DNA from: Puniceibacterium sp. IMCC21224 | Lineage (GTDB): Bacteria; Pseudomonadota; Alphaproteobacteria; Rhodobacterales; Rhodobacteraceae | Reading direction: 5' to 3' | Length of the DNA stretch: 64,000 nt | NCBI RefSeq assembly: GCF_001038505.1 | Contig: NZ_LDPY01000004.1 | Location: 124,001 to 188,000, forward strand | Shown: piece by piece, positions 53,801 through 61,339 of the stretch | Layout of the letters: each line of letters begins with the position of its first letter | Numbering within the stretch: position 1 is the stretch's first letter | The notes under the pieces: model-generated | The model's input: the letters and a program-made list of their open reading frames with translations, nothing else | Databases searched by the model: none | What the model was told of the DNA's origin: nothing | Made by a program: the position numbers and the translations under genes

Positions 53801-53937
53801 GTCTTGAGGGTAAAGCTCGGATCTTCCAGACGGCCGACCGTGTTCAGCCCCCAGTAGCCACCGAACAGGCAGAAGATGATCGCAAGCCATACCGCGACGG
53901 GACGCTTGATGCTGGCGCGTGAAATGCTGAGTGCCAT
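50848..53937 (-). CDS. RND family efflux transporter, AcrB/HAE1-like inner-membrane pump
   Basis: A 1029-aa pump with the RND plan: an N-terminal membrane helix (PVAVWLAIIFCLFGGYWGL), two large periplasmic loops, GALIIAMGMLVDNAIVITEGMV in the TM4 region with Asp residues of the proton relay, and a second helix bundle with GFLSLSGMLMKNAIVLVEEID. It exports hydrophobic compounds or drugs using the proton gradient. It is downstream of its membrane fusion protein and follows the TetR regulator in one operon. The outer-membrane channel is not in the window. Confidence 0.93.
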   Translation of the reverse strand: MALSISRASIKRPVAVWLAIIFCLFGGYWGLNTVGRLEDPSFTLKTALVFVPYPGATAVEVEEEVADVIENALQQMKQLDRVESKSMPGMAQITVDIVDTYGRDEIPQVWDEMRRRIRDVEGELPAGARAPIINDDFGDVFGMFYAVTTEGLTPQQQRDLARSLRVGLVTVDGVANVEVQGLAEELVTISIPSARLTGLGIPPNQILGLLTDENQVFTNGEITEGPARIGLSVPPGYVTPEGLEELRLGVAGEVGQVAVNDIARVTRDEAEQPSQIIRQNGAAAFTLGVSALTNRNVVEVGAAVSDRIEQLRAALPEGVEITPIYEQHVVVDEAVSSFLVSLGQSIAIVVGALMLTMGWRAGLVVGTTLGLTVFSTLFFMSVFGIQMERISLGALIIAMGMLVDNAIVITEGMVIGMARGKSAEDAAVETEGSTSIPLLGATVIGIMAFSGIGLSPDATGEFLFSLFAVIAISLLMSWVLAVTVTPYLGKLLLKAPKNISDDPYKGAFYGVYRGFLWLALRARIPVVLTILGITVWSVMAFGQVKQAFFPASNTPIFYVQFQMPQGTDINVTEREMRRLEQMFLAEEGVTDVTTLVGRGASRFMLTYNPEQADASYGQLIVRVADAAMIPAIASRLNEDLPAEFPHALIRVEEIVFGPPAGADVAVRFSGPDPVILRQLADEATSIFEEAGTITNPRTNWRQREILIEPVVDESRMRLAGATRSAIADTIRFGTSGLRVGELREGDVVIPILLRLPESERDGIGHVRDLSVWSAGAGSYVPMANLVERFETRLAEALIHRRDRERTITALGGARSDLTADEAFRSVRAEIEAIPLPEGYSMEWGGEFESAGEAQQSLGKQLPLGFLVMLTISILMFNKIRQPLILWLVVPMSVTGMVLGLLLTGLPFTFTALLGFLSLSGMLMKNAIVLVEEIDLQRADGVADYEAVMNGSVSRLRPVVLAAGTTIFGMIPLLPDAFFASMAVTIMGGLAFASVLTLVAVPVLYALLFRIRPPRREMNPTTLHSKLISS

Positions 53938-53968
53938 GAACTAATTTCGTCCTGTTAAAAGGGTAGGA

Positions 53969-55117
53969 TCACAAACCCGAAACGACGACTGCCTGATCGT
54001 CGCTGAGCCGCCACCAGCCGCCAGACACGACCAGTTCGTTGCCCTCCAGACCGCCCAGAATGACAACCTCGTCATCAACGGGAAGCCCAAGCTGGACCGA
54101 CCTGCGCGAGACCTGGCCGGATGATTCATTGTAGACCCAAATAGAAGGATTGGGTCGGCTCGTCGTGTCCACCGCTGAAACCGGAACGATGATGGCTTGT
54201 GGGCGACTTTCTTCTGCCGCAATGGCAATGCGCACATCCGCAATCATTCCTGGCAGCAGGCGCGGGTCGATATCGCCGGTGATGGCGAATTCCAGATCAT
54301 AGGTCTGCGCCGTCTGGTCGGCATCGGTCGCAAAGGACCGGAATACGAGAGGTGCCGTGTAGCCCGGCACGGCTGGGAAACTCGCCACGATGTGGAAGGC
54401 GCCGGGTGTCGCTCGCGCAATGGCCGCAAGATCCTCCGGCAGCGATATCACGACTAGCATCTCGTTGAGGTCCTGCAAGCGTGCGACTGGGGCGGCCGAA
54501 GTAATGTTGACGTATTCCTCGACGAAGGTGCGCGCCACGATCGCGTCGAACGGCGCGACGATCTGGGTCTGTGAGAGACGCCGCCGTGCCTCTCGCAGCG
54601 CGACATCTGCCTGCGCGAATTGGGCGCGCGCAGTCTCGAGCCGGGCGTCGGCCGCGACACCCCGCGCGGCGAGACCGGCCGCGCGATTAAGCTCGGACTT
54701 CGAGAGATCGAAGGACGCTTGCGCCCGGTGGACCGTAAGCTCGAAATCGACCGGATCGAGCTCGGCAATAACGTCGCCCGCGCGGACCGTGTCGCCGGGC
54801 TCCACCGCGAGCCGAACGATCTGCCCCGATATCTGAAACGCAAAATCCACTGTCCGGGCAGGTTCGACGCGACCTGCGACGGTGCGGGATTGATTGACGG
54901 AGCGACTGATCACACGGGTGACTTCGACTGTGACCGGTCGTTCCGCGTTCCCCCCAGGCCGTGTGTCAACATCTGCCTCCGTGGTGCCCGTCGCGGTCTG
55001 AGCAAGCACGTCGGTCAGGAACGACGGAGCGAACGGAATTGCAACGGCAGCCACGCCTGCGACCAAGACAACAGACATTAATTGCTTCAAACGTCGTGTC
55101 TTTCTATTCGAGTTCAT
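53969..55117 (-). CDS. RND efflux membrane fusion protein (periplasmic adaptor)
   Basis: A 382-aa adaptor with an N-terminal membrane or signal segment (LMSVVLVAGVAAVAIPFAPSFL), a split lipoyl-like motif (FQISGQIVRLAVEPGDTVRAGDVIAELD and RLSQTQIVAPFDAIVARTF) around a short coiled-coil hairpin, and a beta-barrel domain. No lipobox Cys was seen, so it is probably anchored by its N-terminal helix. It links the pump at 50848 to an outer-membrane channel. It overlaps the TetR gene by 14 bases. Confidence 0.9.
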   Translation of the reverse strand: MNSNRKTRRLKQLMSVVLVAGVAAVAIPFAPSFLTDVLAQTATGTTEADVDTRPGGNAERPVTVEVTRVISRSVNQSRTVAGRVEPARTVDFAFQISGQIVRLAVEPGDTVRAGDVIAELDPVDFELTVHRAQASFDLSKSELNRAAGLAARGVAADARLETARAQFAQADVALREARRRLSQTQIVAPFDAIVARTFVEEYVNITSAAPVARLQDLNEMLVVISLPEDLAAIARATPGAFHIVASFPAVPGYTAPLVFRSFATDADQTAQTYDLEFAITGDIDPRLLPGMIADVRIAIAAEESRPQAIIVPVSAVDTTSRPNPSIWVYNESSGQVSRRSVQLGLPVDDEVVILGGLEGNELVVSGGWWRLSDDQAVVVSGL

Positions 55118-55658
55118 TGATCATGGTCCTCAATCGTTCGATGACGCGTTCCCCGATGTCCGCGCCGCCATCCGGAAGCTTCAAAAGCTTCTGGAACCTC
55201 AGCCCTTGGATCGCAAGGACGGCAATCATGGCACCCGGAGCGTCCTTCGTGTCGGACAGGATGCGCTCAAGATCGCCGGTCAGCTCAACGCGGAGTGGAT
55301 CTAGCAGCTGTGGATCCGAGGCCGCGGCGGCGAGTATCGCCATGGACAGGTCATCGTCGACATCCTTGGATCGGGTGATGGTTTCAAGATGTCCTCGCAA
55401 TGTGCGCGAGGACAGCCGCTCGGGCAGATCGTTAAGGAGCACGCGATGCGCCGAGAGCATTTGGTTCAAAAGTCCGGATAGCAGGGCTTTCTTCGTCGGA
55501 TAGTTGTATAGCACCCCGCCCTTGCTCAGGCCGGACTCCTTTGCGACGGCGTCAATCGTTATTTTTCCAGCACCTTCACGCGCGGCAATCGCACGCGCCG
55601 CCTCGAGGATCTTCCGCGAGGTCTTTCCTTCTCCCGCAGCGAGTAGGCGCCCTTTCAT
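55104..55658 (-). CDS. TetR family regulator of the efflux operon
   Basis: A 184-aa protein with an N-terminal TetR HTH (residues ~14-58: ILEAARAIAAREG, DAVAKESGLSKGGVLYNYPTKKALL). The C-terminal domain resembles those of TetR_C_37-type regulators. It is the first gene of the TetR-MFP-RND operon and likely represses it. A pseudo-palindrome lies 7 bases upstream of the ATG (55665-55678). The inducer is unknown. It does not obviously explain the CTAAC operators of the catabolic island. Confidence 0.88.
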   Translation of the reverse strand: MKGRLLAAGEGKTSRKILEAARAIAAREGAGKITIDAVAKESGLSKGGVLYNYPTKKALLSGLLNQMLSAHRVLLNDLPERLSSRTLRGHLETITRSKDVDDDLSMAILAAAASDPQLLDPLRVELTGDLERILSDTKDAPGAMIAVLAIQGLRFQKLLKLPDGGADIGERVIERLRTMINELE

Positions 55659-55664
55659 TTCTGT

Positions 55665-55678
55665 ACCATCCGGACGGT
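55665..55678. promoter_or_regulatory. Probable operator of the TetR-MFP-RND operon
   Basis: ACCATCC-GGACGGT is a 14-bp pseudo-palindrome (one mismatch) placed 7 bases before the TetR start. It fits autorepression. It is unlike the TCTAAC-type operator. Confidence 0.5.
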
Positions 55679-55800
55679 TAGGTTCGACAGGCAGCTATGT
55701 CTCGTTACCACCTAAGTCAAGCGTCCGGTGCACATCGCGTCAAAAAGGCGTGGCGCCTGCTGTCAAGAGTACATGAAGCCACCTGGATGTCCTCCTCCCG

Positions 55801-56400
55801 CTAAATCGAGCTATTGCCCGCGGAATAGACGTCTAGAAAGGTGTCGGTAGCTTTCGTGGAATGTTCTGATGCATCGATCCGAGGCTCGAGCGCCAACAGT
55901 CTCGGCATGATGACGCCGGACAGGGAGAGATGAATGAACTGACCGGCAGCAGTATGGCAATCCTGCACGTGCAGAGATCCCGCGTCGCGCATGCCTTGAA
56001 GGATCCGCGCGACAATTCCGGTAGCCCGCTTCGGACCCGCTTCCATGTATATGTCGCCTGCCTCGGGCAGAACCGAAACCGCACCAATGCAGGAACGCAA
56101 TAGACGAATGTAGTCATCATCCATCACAAGGTCGATCATGCGCCGTGAGAGCTCTTCCAGGACGCTTCGCGGATCTTCTCTGCTTGATAGCGGTCGAGAT
56201 ATTTCGGCCGAGAGCCTGTCGCACTCCGCTTGCACAACGATCAGAAAGAGCTGTTCCTTGCTTGAACAATGAGCATAAAGGGTTGCCTTGGATACTTTCG
56301 CTTCCTCGGCAATCGCATCGACGCTGGCACCTTCGAAGCCAAATTTCAGGAAAACGGTCCTGGCCCCTCTGAGCACATCGTCAACTTTACTGACCCTCAT
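55801..56400 (-). CDS. TetR/AcrR family transcriptional regulator
   Basis: A 199-aa protein from the ATG at 56400. The start overlaps the HxlR-type stop by 14 bases and has GAGGTGG upstream. The HTH is clear (GARTVFLKFGFEGASVDAIAEEAKVSKATLYAHCSSKEQLFLIVV). The C-terminal domain resembles AefR-type TetR proteins. It is co-transcribed with the HxlR gene. It is a candidate for the CTAAC regulon only by proximity; no CTAAC site lies near its own promoter. Confidence 0.85.
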   Translation of the reverse strand: MRVSKVDDVLRGARTVFLKFGFEGASVDAIAEEAKVSKATLYAHCSSKEQLFLIVVQAECDRLSAEISRPLSSREDPRSVLEELSRRMIDLVMDDDYIRLLRSCIGAVSVLPEAGDIYMEAGPKRATGIVARILQGMRDAGSLHVQDCHTAAGQFIHLSLSGVIMPRLLALEPRIDASEHSTKATDTFLDVYSAGNSSI

Positions 56401-56746
56401 GCCGACCACCTCCCTCGCCTGCGAAGACGCCCTCGTGTTCCCAATTATGTGCAATCTCTCCCAGTGCGTCGAGAACGCTTCGCAAGTCGTTGCCGCGCGA
56501 CGTCAGGCCATAGGACACCGCAGGCGGAATGGTCTCAGCCTGTTCGCGCCAGATGACACCAGCGCCTTGCAGCATCCGCAGACGCTCGGTCAACATTCGG
56601 GTTGATATCCCCGGCACAGCTCGCTTCAGCGCCCCGAACCTTTGCGGCCCCTGATCGCTCAGGACCCAGATGATGTAGGTGGTCCAGGGTCCCATGAGCA
56701 GACGCAAAATCGAGTCCATCGGGCACTGTGGCGGGACCTTGGGCAT
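56387..56746 (-). CDS. HxlR family winged-helix regulator
   Basis: A 119-aa protein with the HxlR winged helix: CPMDSILRLLMGPWTTYIIWVLSDQGPQRFGALKRAVPGISTRMLTERLRML and the tyr-ser-Leu wing. HxlR proteins act as dimers and often respond to quinones or redox-active compounds. It is transcribed divergently from the dioxygenase at 56873 and probably regulates that gene and its NmrA-like neighbour. The initial MPKVPPQCP is short compared with longer HxlR proteins. Confidence 0.88.
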   Translation of the reverse strand: MPKVPPQCPMDSILRLLMGPWTTYIIWVLSDQGPQRFGALKRAVPGISTRMLTERLRMLQGAGVIWREQAETIPPAVSYGLTSRGNDLRSVLDALGEIAHNWEHEGVFAGEGGGRHEGQ

Positions 56747-56872
56747 CGCTGTTCACCCTCGGGCTATGCAGTTACTTTTCCGTTCCTACTTTATTTTTCG
56801 CCATGCATCAACTATTCAGTGTCTTCACGAGACACGCGAGGTCTCCCTGCAAACCGGGAAGGACAAACGGAC
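56747..56872. promoter_or_regulatory. Divergent promoter region, HxlR gene / dioxygenase
   Basis: The 126-base intergenic region carries repeated TACTTT-type half-sites (GTTACTTTTC at 56770-56779, CCTACTTTAT shortly after). These could be HxlR binding sites. No CTAAC operator is present. Confidence 0.4.
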
Positions 56873-57685
56873 ATGGCCCGCCAACCCACGTTCTTCATTC
56901 CCCACGGGGGCGGCCCCTGCTTCTTCATGGACTGGAACCCGCCCGATGAGTGGGACCGGCACCGGCAGTTCCTGAAGGATCTGCCGGGCACGCTGCCTGA
57001 GCGCCCCAGGGCGCTCTTGGTGATCTCGGGTCATTGGAAAGAGCCTGCCTTTACCATGCAGACCAACCCTGCCCCACCGCTTCTGTTCGACTACGGCGGT
57101 TTCCCGCCCCATACCTACGAGTTGACCTGGCCTGCCCCCGGCGATCCGGCGCTGGCGGAGCGCGTGCATGACCTGATCCGCGCCGCGGGTCTCCCCGCCG
57201 CAAAGGATGCCGTGCGGGGGTTTGACCACGGCGTCTTCGTGCCGCTCAAGGTCGCCTTTCCGGAGGCCGACATTCCCTGCGTCCAGCTGTCGGTTGCCAG
57301 CGATCTCGACCCCGGGCGCCATATCGCGCTTGGCCAGGCCCTGGCCCCCCTTCGCGACGAGGGCGTGCTGATCCTCGGCAGCGGCAACACCTATCACAAC
57401 ATGGGCGTGATGATGCGGAGCCTGCGCTGCGGGCCGCGGGGCGACATCGTTGGCGGCGCGTTCGACACCTGGCTGACCGAGGCGACGACCTGCCCCGATT
57501 CCGAGGACCGCAACCGCAGGCTGACGCACTGGTCGGACGCACCCGGCGGCCGGGATGCCCATCCGCGCGAAGAGCATCTCATCCCGCTGCATGTCGTGGC
57601 GGGTGCGGCGGGCGACGATATCGGTCGCAAGACGCTGGAGGATCACGTTCTTGGCGCTATCGAAAGCGCCTTTCGCTTCGGTTGA
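56873..57685 (+). CDS. LigB-type extradiol dioxygenase (DOPA dioxygenase family)
   Basis: The 270-aa product starts at the ATG at 56873 (GGGAAGGACAAACGGAC upstream); longer frames run into the HxlR region. Class III LigB features are seen: FIPHGGGPCFF, ISGHWKEPAFTMQTN, HTYELTWPAPGDP, FDHGVFVPLKVAFP and GSGNTYHNMG, with His residues for Fe(II). Family members open catechol-type rings with oxygen; this subgroup is also called DODA-type. It is followed by an NmrA-like SDR, and the pair is probably under HxlR control. The natural substrate is unknown. Confidence 0.9.
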   Translation: MARQPTFFIPHGGGPCFFMDWNPPDEWDRHRQFLKDLPGTLPERPRALLVISGHWKEPAFTMQTNPAPPLLFDYGGFPPHTYELTWPAPGDPALAERVHDLIRAAGLPAAKDAVRGFDHGVFVPLKVAFPEADIPCVQLSVASDLDPGRHIALGQALAPLRDEGVLILGSGNTYHNMGVMMRSLRCGPRGDIVGGAFDTWLTEATTCPDSEDRNRRLTHWSDAPGGRDAHPREEHLIPLHVVAGAAGDDIGRKTLEDHVLGAIESAFRFG

Positions 57686-57714
57686 ACAGAAACTTGGAAC
57701 AGGAACACAAAGTC

Positions 57715-58608
57715 ATGTCAATTGACATCAAAGGCCCCTTCATCGTGACCGGTGCCTCCGGCCAACTCGGCAGTCAAGTCATCGAGAACCTGCTGGCGCA
57801 GGGGGCCGAGCCCCTTGTTGCAATCACCCGCACGCCGGAAAAGCTCGCGGCCCTTCTGGGGCGTGGGGTCGACGTCAGGGCAGGCGATTTCAATGACCCG
57901 GCCGCTCTTGGTGCGGCCTTTGCCGGCGGCGGGCGGCTGCTGATCATCTCGACGGACGACCTTGAGCCGGGCAAACGGCTTGCCGCGCACCGTAACGCGA
58001 TCGCCGCCGCGCAGGACGCCGGTGTTTCGCATATCGTATATACGTCGCTCACCAACCCGGATGAAAGCAGCCCGATAACCTTTGCCGCCGATCACCGTGA
58101 GACCGAGGCGCTGATCAAGCAGACCGGCATCCCGCACACGATCCTGCGCAACTGCCTTTATGCCGATCTCTTGTTGCAGAGCGGACAGCAGGCAATCAAT
58201 GCGGGGGCGCTATACGCGGCAGCAGGCGAAGGCAAAGCAGGCTATGTCACGCGCGAAGATTGCGCCCGCGCTGCCGCCGCGGCCCTGTTGTCCGAGACCG
58301 GATCGACCCTGCGCGACATCACCGGACCCGAGGCCGTCGGCCATGCCGAGATCGCCGCGATCCTGTCCAAAGTTTCCGGAAAGAAGATCCCCTATGTCTC
58401 GATCACGCGCGATGCGCTTGTCGAGGCTATGGTCAAGAACGGCCTGCCGGAGTTCGTCGCGGATGTCTTCTCATCCTTCGACGTCGCCATTGCTACGGAA
58501 AGTCTTGATGTTGCCTCGCATGAGGTTGAAAAACTGATCGGGCAGAAGGCGGAGTCGGTCCGGGATTTCCTGCTGGCAAACAAAACCGCTTTGACAGGAC
58601 AGGCGTAA
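57715..58608 (+). CDS. NmrA-like SDR, NAD(P)H:quinone oxidoreductase type
   Basis: A 297-aa protein with the N-terminal VTGASGQLGSQVIENLLAQG binding site (NAD(P)H), SHIVYTSLTNPDES and a C-terminal substrate lobe. This is the quinone-reductase-2-like group that reduces quinones or redox dyes. The ATG at 57715 has AGGA upstream; the TTG start at 57682 is not preferred. It is 29 bases after the dioxygenase stop, in the same operon. The pairing of a dioxygenase with a quinone reductase fits a phenolic or quinone detoxification role. Confidence 0.85.
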   Translation: MSIDIKGPFIVTGASGQLGSQVIENLLAQGAEPLVAITRTPEKLAALLGRGVDVRAGDFNDPAALGAAFAGGGRLLIISTDDLEPGKRLAAHRNAIAAAQDAGVSHIVYTSLTNPDESSPITFAADHRETEALIKQTGIPHTILRNCLYADLLLQSGQQAINAGALYAAAGEGKAGYVTREDCARAAAAALLSETGSTLRDITGPEAVGHAEIAAILSKVSGKKIPYVSITRDALVEAMVKNGLPEFVADVFSSFDVAIATESLDVASHEVEKLIGQKAESVRDFLLANKTALTGQA

Positions 58609-58623
58609 ACGACACGCCCAAAG

Positions 58624-59432
58624 GGCATTGCTAAGTTGTTGGCCGCGTGTCGTAGGGTGTTGCAGGTCTGTAAATTACGCCACCATCTAGATGGTGTATT
58701 CTGCCCAGAGGCTGAACGCGTCAGCTCGGGCGTGGCGATATGAGTTTGCGGTGAGTTGAAATCGGCGGGGACGGAAAATCAGGTTGATCTGATCGTGAGC
58801 GGATAGAAACCTCTGAGCCTGCCGATGTGACTTGAACCGGCCGAATATCTTCTCTCGCTTCCGGGTCGGCCTGTGTGATCCTTCGATGGCGTTGTTCAAT
58901 CCCTTGTGGGCGCGGTGGTCAGCGTCCGGTGCCAATGTTTTGATCGGCTTGACATAGCTGCGCAGCTTGTCGGTGATCACGACCCTCGGCTCGCCGAACT
59001 GATTGATCAGCCTTTGGAGAAACCGCTTGGCTGCTTTAGCGTTTCGTCGCGTTTTCACGAGAATGTCGAGGACGTCCCCTTCCGCGTCGATGGCACGCCA
59101 CAGCCAATGTTTCTTCCCTCGAATCGAGATAACGACCTCATCCAGATGCCATTTGTCATTGGGGCGAGGACGATCGCGCCGGACGCAATTTGCGAAATGT
59201 GGACCAAAGCGATTGACCCACAACCGGATCGCTTCCCGGCTTACAATCACACCGCGCTCGGCCAGCAGGTCTTCGACGTCGGCCGTGCTCATTGCGAAGC
59301 GATGGCAAGCCCAAACAGCGTATGCGATGATTTCGCGAGGGAACCGGAAGCCCTTTAGGCGCAGGATACTGGTTGGGATTTTCATGACGTTGAAATAGCC
59401 TGATCATGCAAGCTGAACAACTTGGCAATGCC
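58624..59432. mobile_element. IS6-family insertion sequence
   Basis: An 809-bp element bounded by 17-bp terminal inverted repeats with one mismatch (GGCATTGCTAAGTTGTT on the left; on the right the complement of GGCATTGCCAAGTTGTT). It contains one transposase gene. The adjacent 8 bases (GCCCAAAG left, GGGCGTGC right) do not match, so no target duplication is visible. This could mean IS-mediated rearrangement. Confidence 0.8.
58687..59385 (-). CDS. IS6-family transposase
   Basis: A 232-aa DDE transposase: an N-terminal HTH region (FRFPREIIAYAVWACHRFAMSTADVEDLLAERG), WHLDEVVISIRGKKHWLWRAID with Asp82, VVITDKLRSY with Asp139, and NNAIEGSHRPTRKREK with Glu168. It is full length for IS6-type proteins and appears intact. 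A related copy begins at 63751. Confidence 0.9.
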   Translation of the reverse strand: MKIPTSILRLKGFRFPREIIAYAVWACHRFAMSTADVEDLLAERGVIVSREAIRLWVNRFGPHFANCVRRDRPRPNDKWHLDEVVISIRGKKHWLWRAIDAEGDVLDILVKTRRNAKAAKRFLQRLINQFGEPRVVITDKLRSYVKPIKTLAPDADHRAHKGLNNAIEGSHRPTRKREKIFGRFKSHRQAQRFLSAHDQINLIFRPRRFQLTANSYRHARADAFSLWAEYTI

Positions 59433-59536
59433 GGGCGTGCCGGGTGAATGTCATGCTTCAAGCTTACGTCATCACGGCGCTTTCTTCCAGAAAATAGCAC
59501 TATAAGCGCCTCGCCTTGTCGGCCGCAGCTATGCCA

Positions 59537-59550
59537 ATAAGTTTGCTTAT
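59537..59550. repeat. Inverted repeat upstream of the tyrosine recombinase
   Basis: ATAAG-TTTG-CTTAT, 16 bases before the recombinase start. It may be an operator, a recombination core site or part of the promoter; the sequence alone does not decide. Confidence 0.35.
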
Positions 59551-59565
59551 CGGACATGATTATAT

Positions 59566-60675
59566 ATGCTCAGCAGCATGGCAAAAAATAGCGGGAAATC
59601 GAGTGCAAACGCACCAATCGGGTCCTCCGGCAGTGAGGGCAACAAGAGCAATACGCCGCCCAGCGAGGCCCTGAGCCTTCCCTCCTTTGTAGCGGGCTCC
59701 GGCAGCCTTGACAGGCTGGTCGAGACGGCACGCGATTACGCCCGTGCCGCCGCCTCCGAGAACACGCTCAAAGCCTATGCGAAAGACTGGGCGCATTTTA
59801 CACGCTGGTGCCGGATGAAGGGCGCGGAGGCCCTGCCGCCGTCGCCCGAATTGATCGGGCTCTATCTTGCCGATCTGGCATCGGCTACTGGTGCCTCCCC
59901 TGCCCTCTCCGTCTCATCCATCGAGCGACGTCTGTCTGGCATGGCGTGGAACTTTGCACAGCGCGGCTCTACGCTTGATCGCAAGAACCGTCACATCGCT
60001 ACGGTACTGGCAGGCATCAAGCGCAAACATGCGCGCCCGCCGGTCCAGAAAGAGGCGATCCTGGCCGAGGACATTCTCGCCATGGTCGCCACCCTGTCCT
60101 TCGACCTGCGCGGGTTACGTGACCGGGCGATCCTGCTGATAGGTTTTGCCGGAGGCTTGCGCCGCTCTGAAATCGTCAGTCTCGATCACGGCAAGGATGA
60201 TACGCCCGATAGCGGCGGCTGGGTCAATATCCTTGAGGCCGGCGCCATCCTGACGCTGCGCGGCAAGACCGGTTGGCGCGAGGTCGAGATTGCTCGCGGC
60301 TCCAAAGATCGGACCTGCCCGGTGCACGCATTGGAGCAGTGGCTGCACTTTGCAAGGATCGACTTTGGCCCAGTCTTTGTGGGCACCTCGCGGGATGGCA
60401 AACGGGCGCTGGAAGCACGGCTAAACGACAAACACGTCGCCCGGCTGATCAAGCGTACCATCCGCGACGCTGGCATTCGATCAGAGCTGCCCGAAAAGGA
60501 CCGACTGGCGCTGTTTTCGGGTCACAGTCTGCGAGCCGGTCTGGCCAGTTCTGCCGAGGTCGACGAACGTTACGTTCAGAAGCAGCTTGGCCATGCCTCA
60601 GCCGAAATGACCCGCCGCTATCAGCGCCGCAGGGACCGGTTCCGGGTGAACCTGACCAAGGCTGCGGGATTGTGA
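59566..60675 (+). CDS. Tyrosine recombinase/phage-type integrase
   Basis: A 369-aa site-specific recombinase with a core-binding domain (residues ~50-150, SENTLKAYAKDWAHFTRWC) and a catalytic domain: Arg in GGLRRSEIV, SGHSLRAG (H-x-x-R), LGHASAEMTRRY with His and Tyr, the R-H-R-H-Y set. It cuts and rejoins DNA at specific sites. The start may be 59566 or 59578. It lies immediately inside the IS6 element; with the recombinase and TA genes it forms a small mobile segment. Confidence 0.9.
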   Translation: MLSSMAKNSGKSSANAPIGSSGSEGNKSNTPPSEALSLPSFVAGSGSLDRLVETARDYARAAASENTLKAYAKDWAHFTRWCRMKGAEALPPSPELIGLYLADLASATGASPALSVSSIERRLSGMAWNFAQRGSTLDRKNRHIATVLAGIKRKHARPPVQKEAILAEDILAMVATLSFDLRGLRDRAILLIGFAGGLRRSEIVSLDHGKDDTPDSGGWVNILEAGAILTLRGKTGWREVEIARGSKDRTCPVHALEQWLHFARIDFGPVFVGTSRDGKRALEARLNDKHVARLIKRTIRDAGIRSELPEKDRLALFSGHSLRAGLASSAEVDERYVQKQLGHASAEMTRRYQRRRDRFRVNLTKAAGL

Positions 60676-60678
60676 CGG

Positions 60679-60987
60679 TCAACCGTCGAGCAGATAGGCC
60701 GTGAGGTTCCGATGGACATGCAATATGCGGATGATCGCAACCCCCTGCCCTTCCACACGATAGATTACCAGATGCGCTCCACTAGGATGGATACGTACCG
60801 GGGGTGTGAACTCGCTGCGCTCACGCGCCATCTCTGGAAAGTCAGCAAGCAGGTCGAAGAGTGCAAATAGACTATCCGAATAGTGATCTGCTTGCTCAAT
60901 GCCCCAGTTGTCTGCGCCGTAGTGCCAGATGTCGGACAGGTCCTTTTCAGCCGCGGGTCTAATGACCCAACGACTATTCTCCGGCAT
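60679..60987 (-). CDS. parE: ParE/RelE-type toxin
   Basis: A 102-aa toxin-like protein from the ATG at 60987 (overlaps the antitoxin stop by 14 bases; the long ORF upstream has no homology). It shows WVIRPAAEKDLSDIWHYGADNWG near the N-terminus and IHPSGAHLVIYRVEGQGVAIIRILHVHRNL near the C-terminus, the ParE/RelE pattern. ParE-type toxins poison gyrase, RelE-type cut mRNA; the former is likelier given the ParD partner. It is directed against the cell when the antitoxin is lost, stabilising the replicon or segment. Confidence 0.85.
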   Translation of the reverse strand: MPENSRWVIRPAAEKDLSDIWHYGADNWGIEQADHYSDSLFALFDLLADFPEMARERSEFTPPVRIHPSGAHLVIYRVEGQGVAIIRILHVHRNLTAYLLDG

Positions 60988-61219
60988 ATTTGGCGCGCAT
61001 CCGGGACTTGAACGTACTGCGATCAAGCGGGACCGCCGGCCCGCTTGCGAGGCCCACGTCGACAGCGGATTGAATTTCAGCAATGGCTTCACGACGGTCC
61101 CGATCACGCCGGATCAGGTCGCGAACGTAGTCGCTGGAATTGGCATACCGACCTGATTTTGCCTGTTCTTCGACCCAGCTCTTCATCGGGTCCGGCAAAG
61201 AAATATTCATGGTGCCCAT
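60974..61219 (-). CDS. parD: ParD-type antitoxin
   Basis: An 81-aa protein with an N-terminal ribbon-helix-helix (MGTMNISLPDPMKSWVEEQ, YANSSDYVRDLIRRD) and a C-terminal acidic region that would bind the toxin. AAAGGAGATCAGC before the ATG at 61219 supports the start. It would neutralise ParE and repress the operon at the palindrome at 61246. Confidence 0.87.
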   Translation of the reverse strand: MGTMNISLPDPMKSWVEEQAKSGRYANSSDYVRDLIRRDRDRREAIAEIQSAVDVGLASGPAVPLDRSTFKSRMRAKYAGE

Positions 61220-61245
61220 GCTGATCTCCTTTCAAACCAAACTTA

Positions 61246-61260
61246 TGGCAAAGTTTGCCA
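61246..61260. promoter_or_regulatory. Palindrome in the parDE promoter, TGGCAAA-G-TTTGCCA
   Basis: A perfect 7-bp inverted repeat with one central base, 26 bases upstream of parD. It is in the position expected for a ParD operator. Confidence 0.5.
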
Positions 61261-61339
61261 AGAGGCAAGAGCGGCTCCTTCACTTAGTACTAATCGGTCG
61301 TTTAATCGCGATACCTTAAATTGCAAACGGCCCGATTTC

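Noticed and set aside
55104..55658. Efflux TetR as regulator of the CTAAC regulon
   Set aside because: It heads its own efflux operon with a different palindrome (ACCATCCGGACGGT) and has no CTAAC site nearby.
58616..59440. 8-bp target duplication around the first IS6 element
   Set aside because: The flanks GCCCAAAG and GGGCGTGC do not match.
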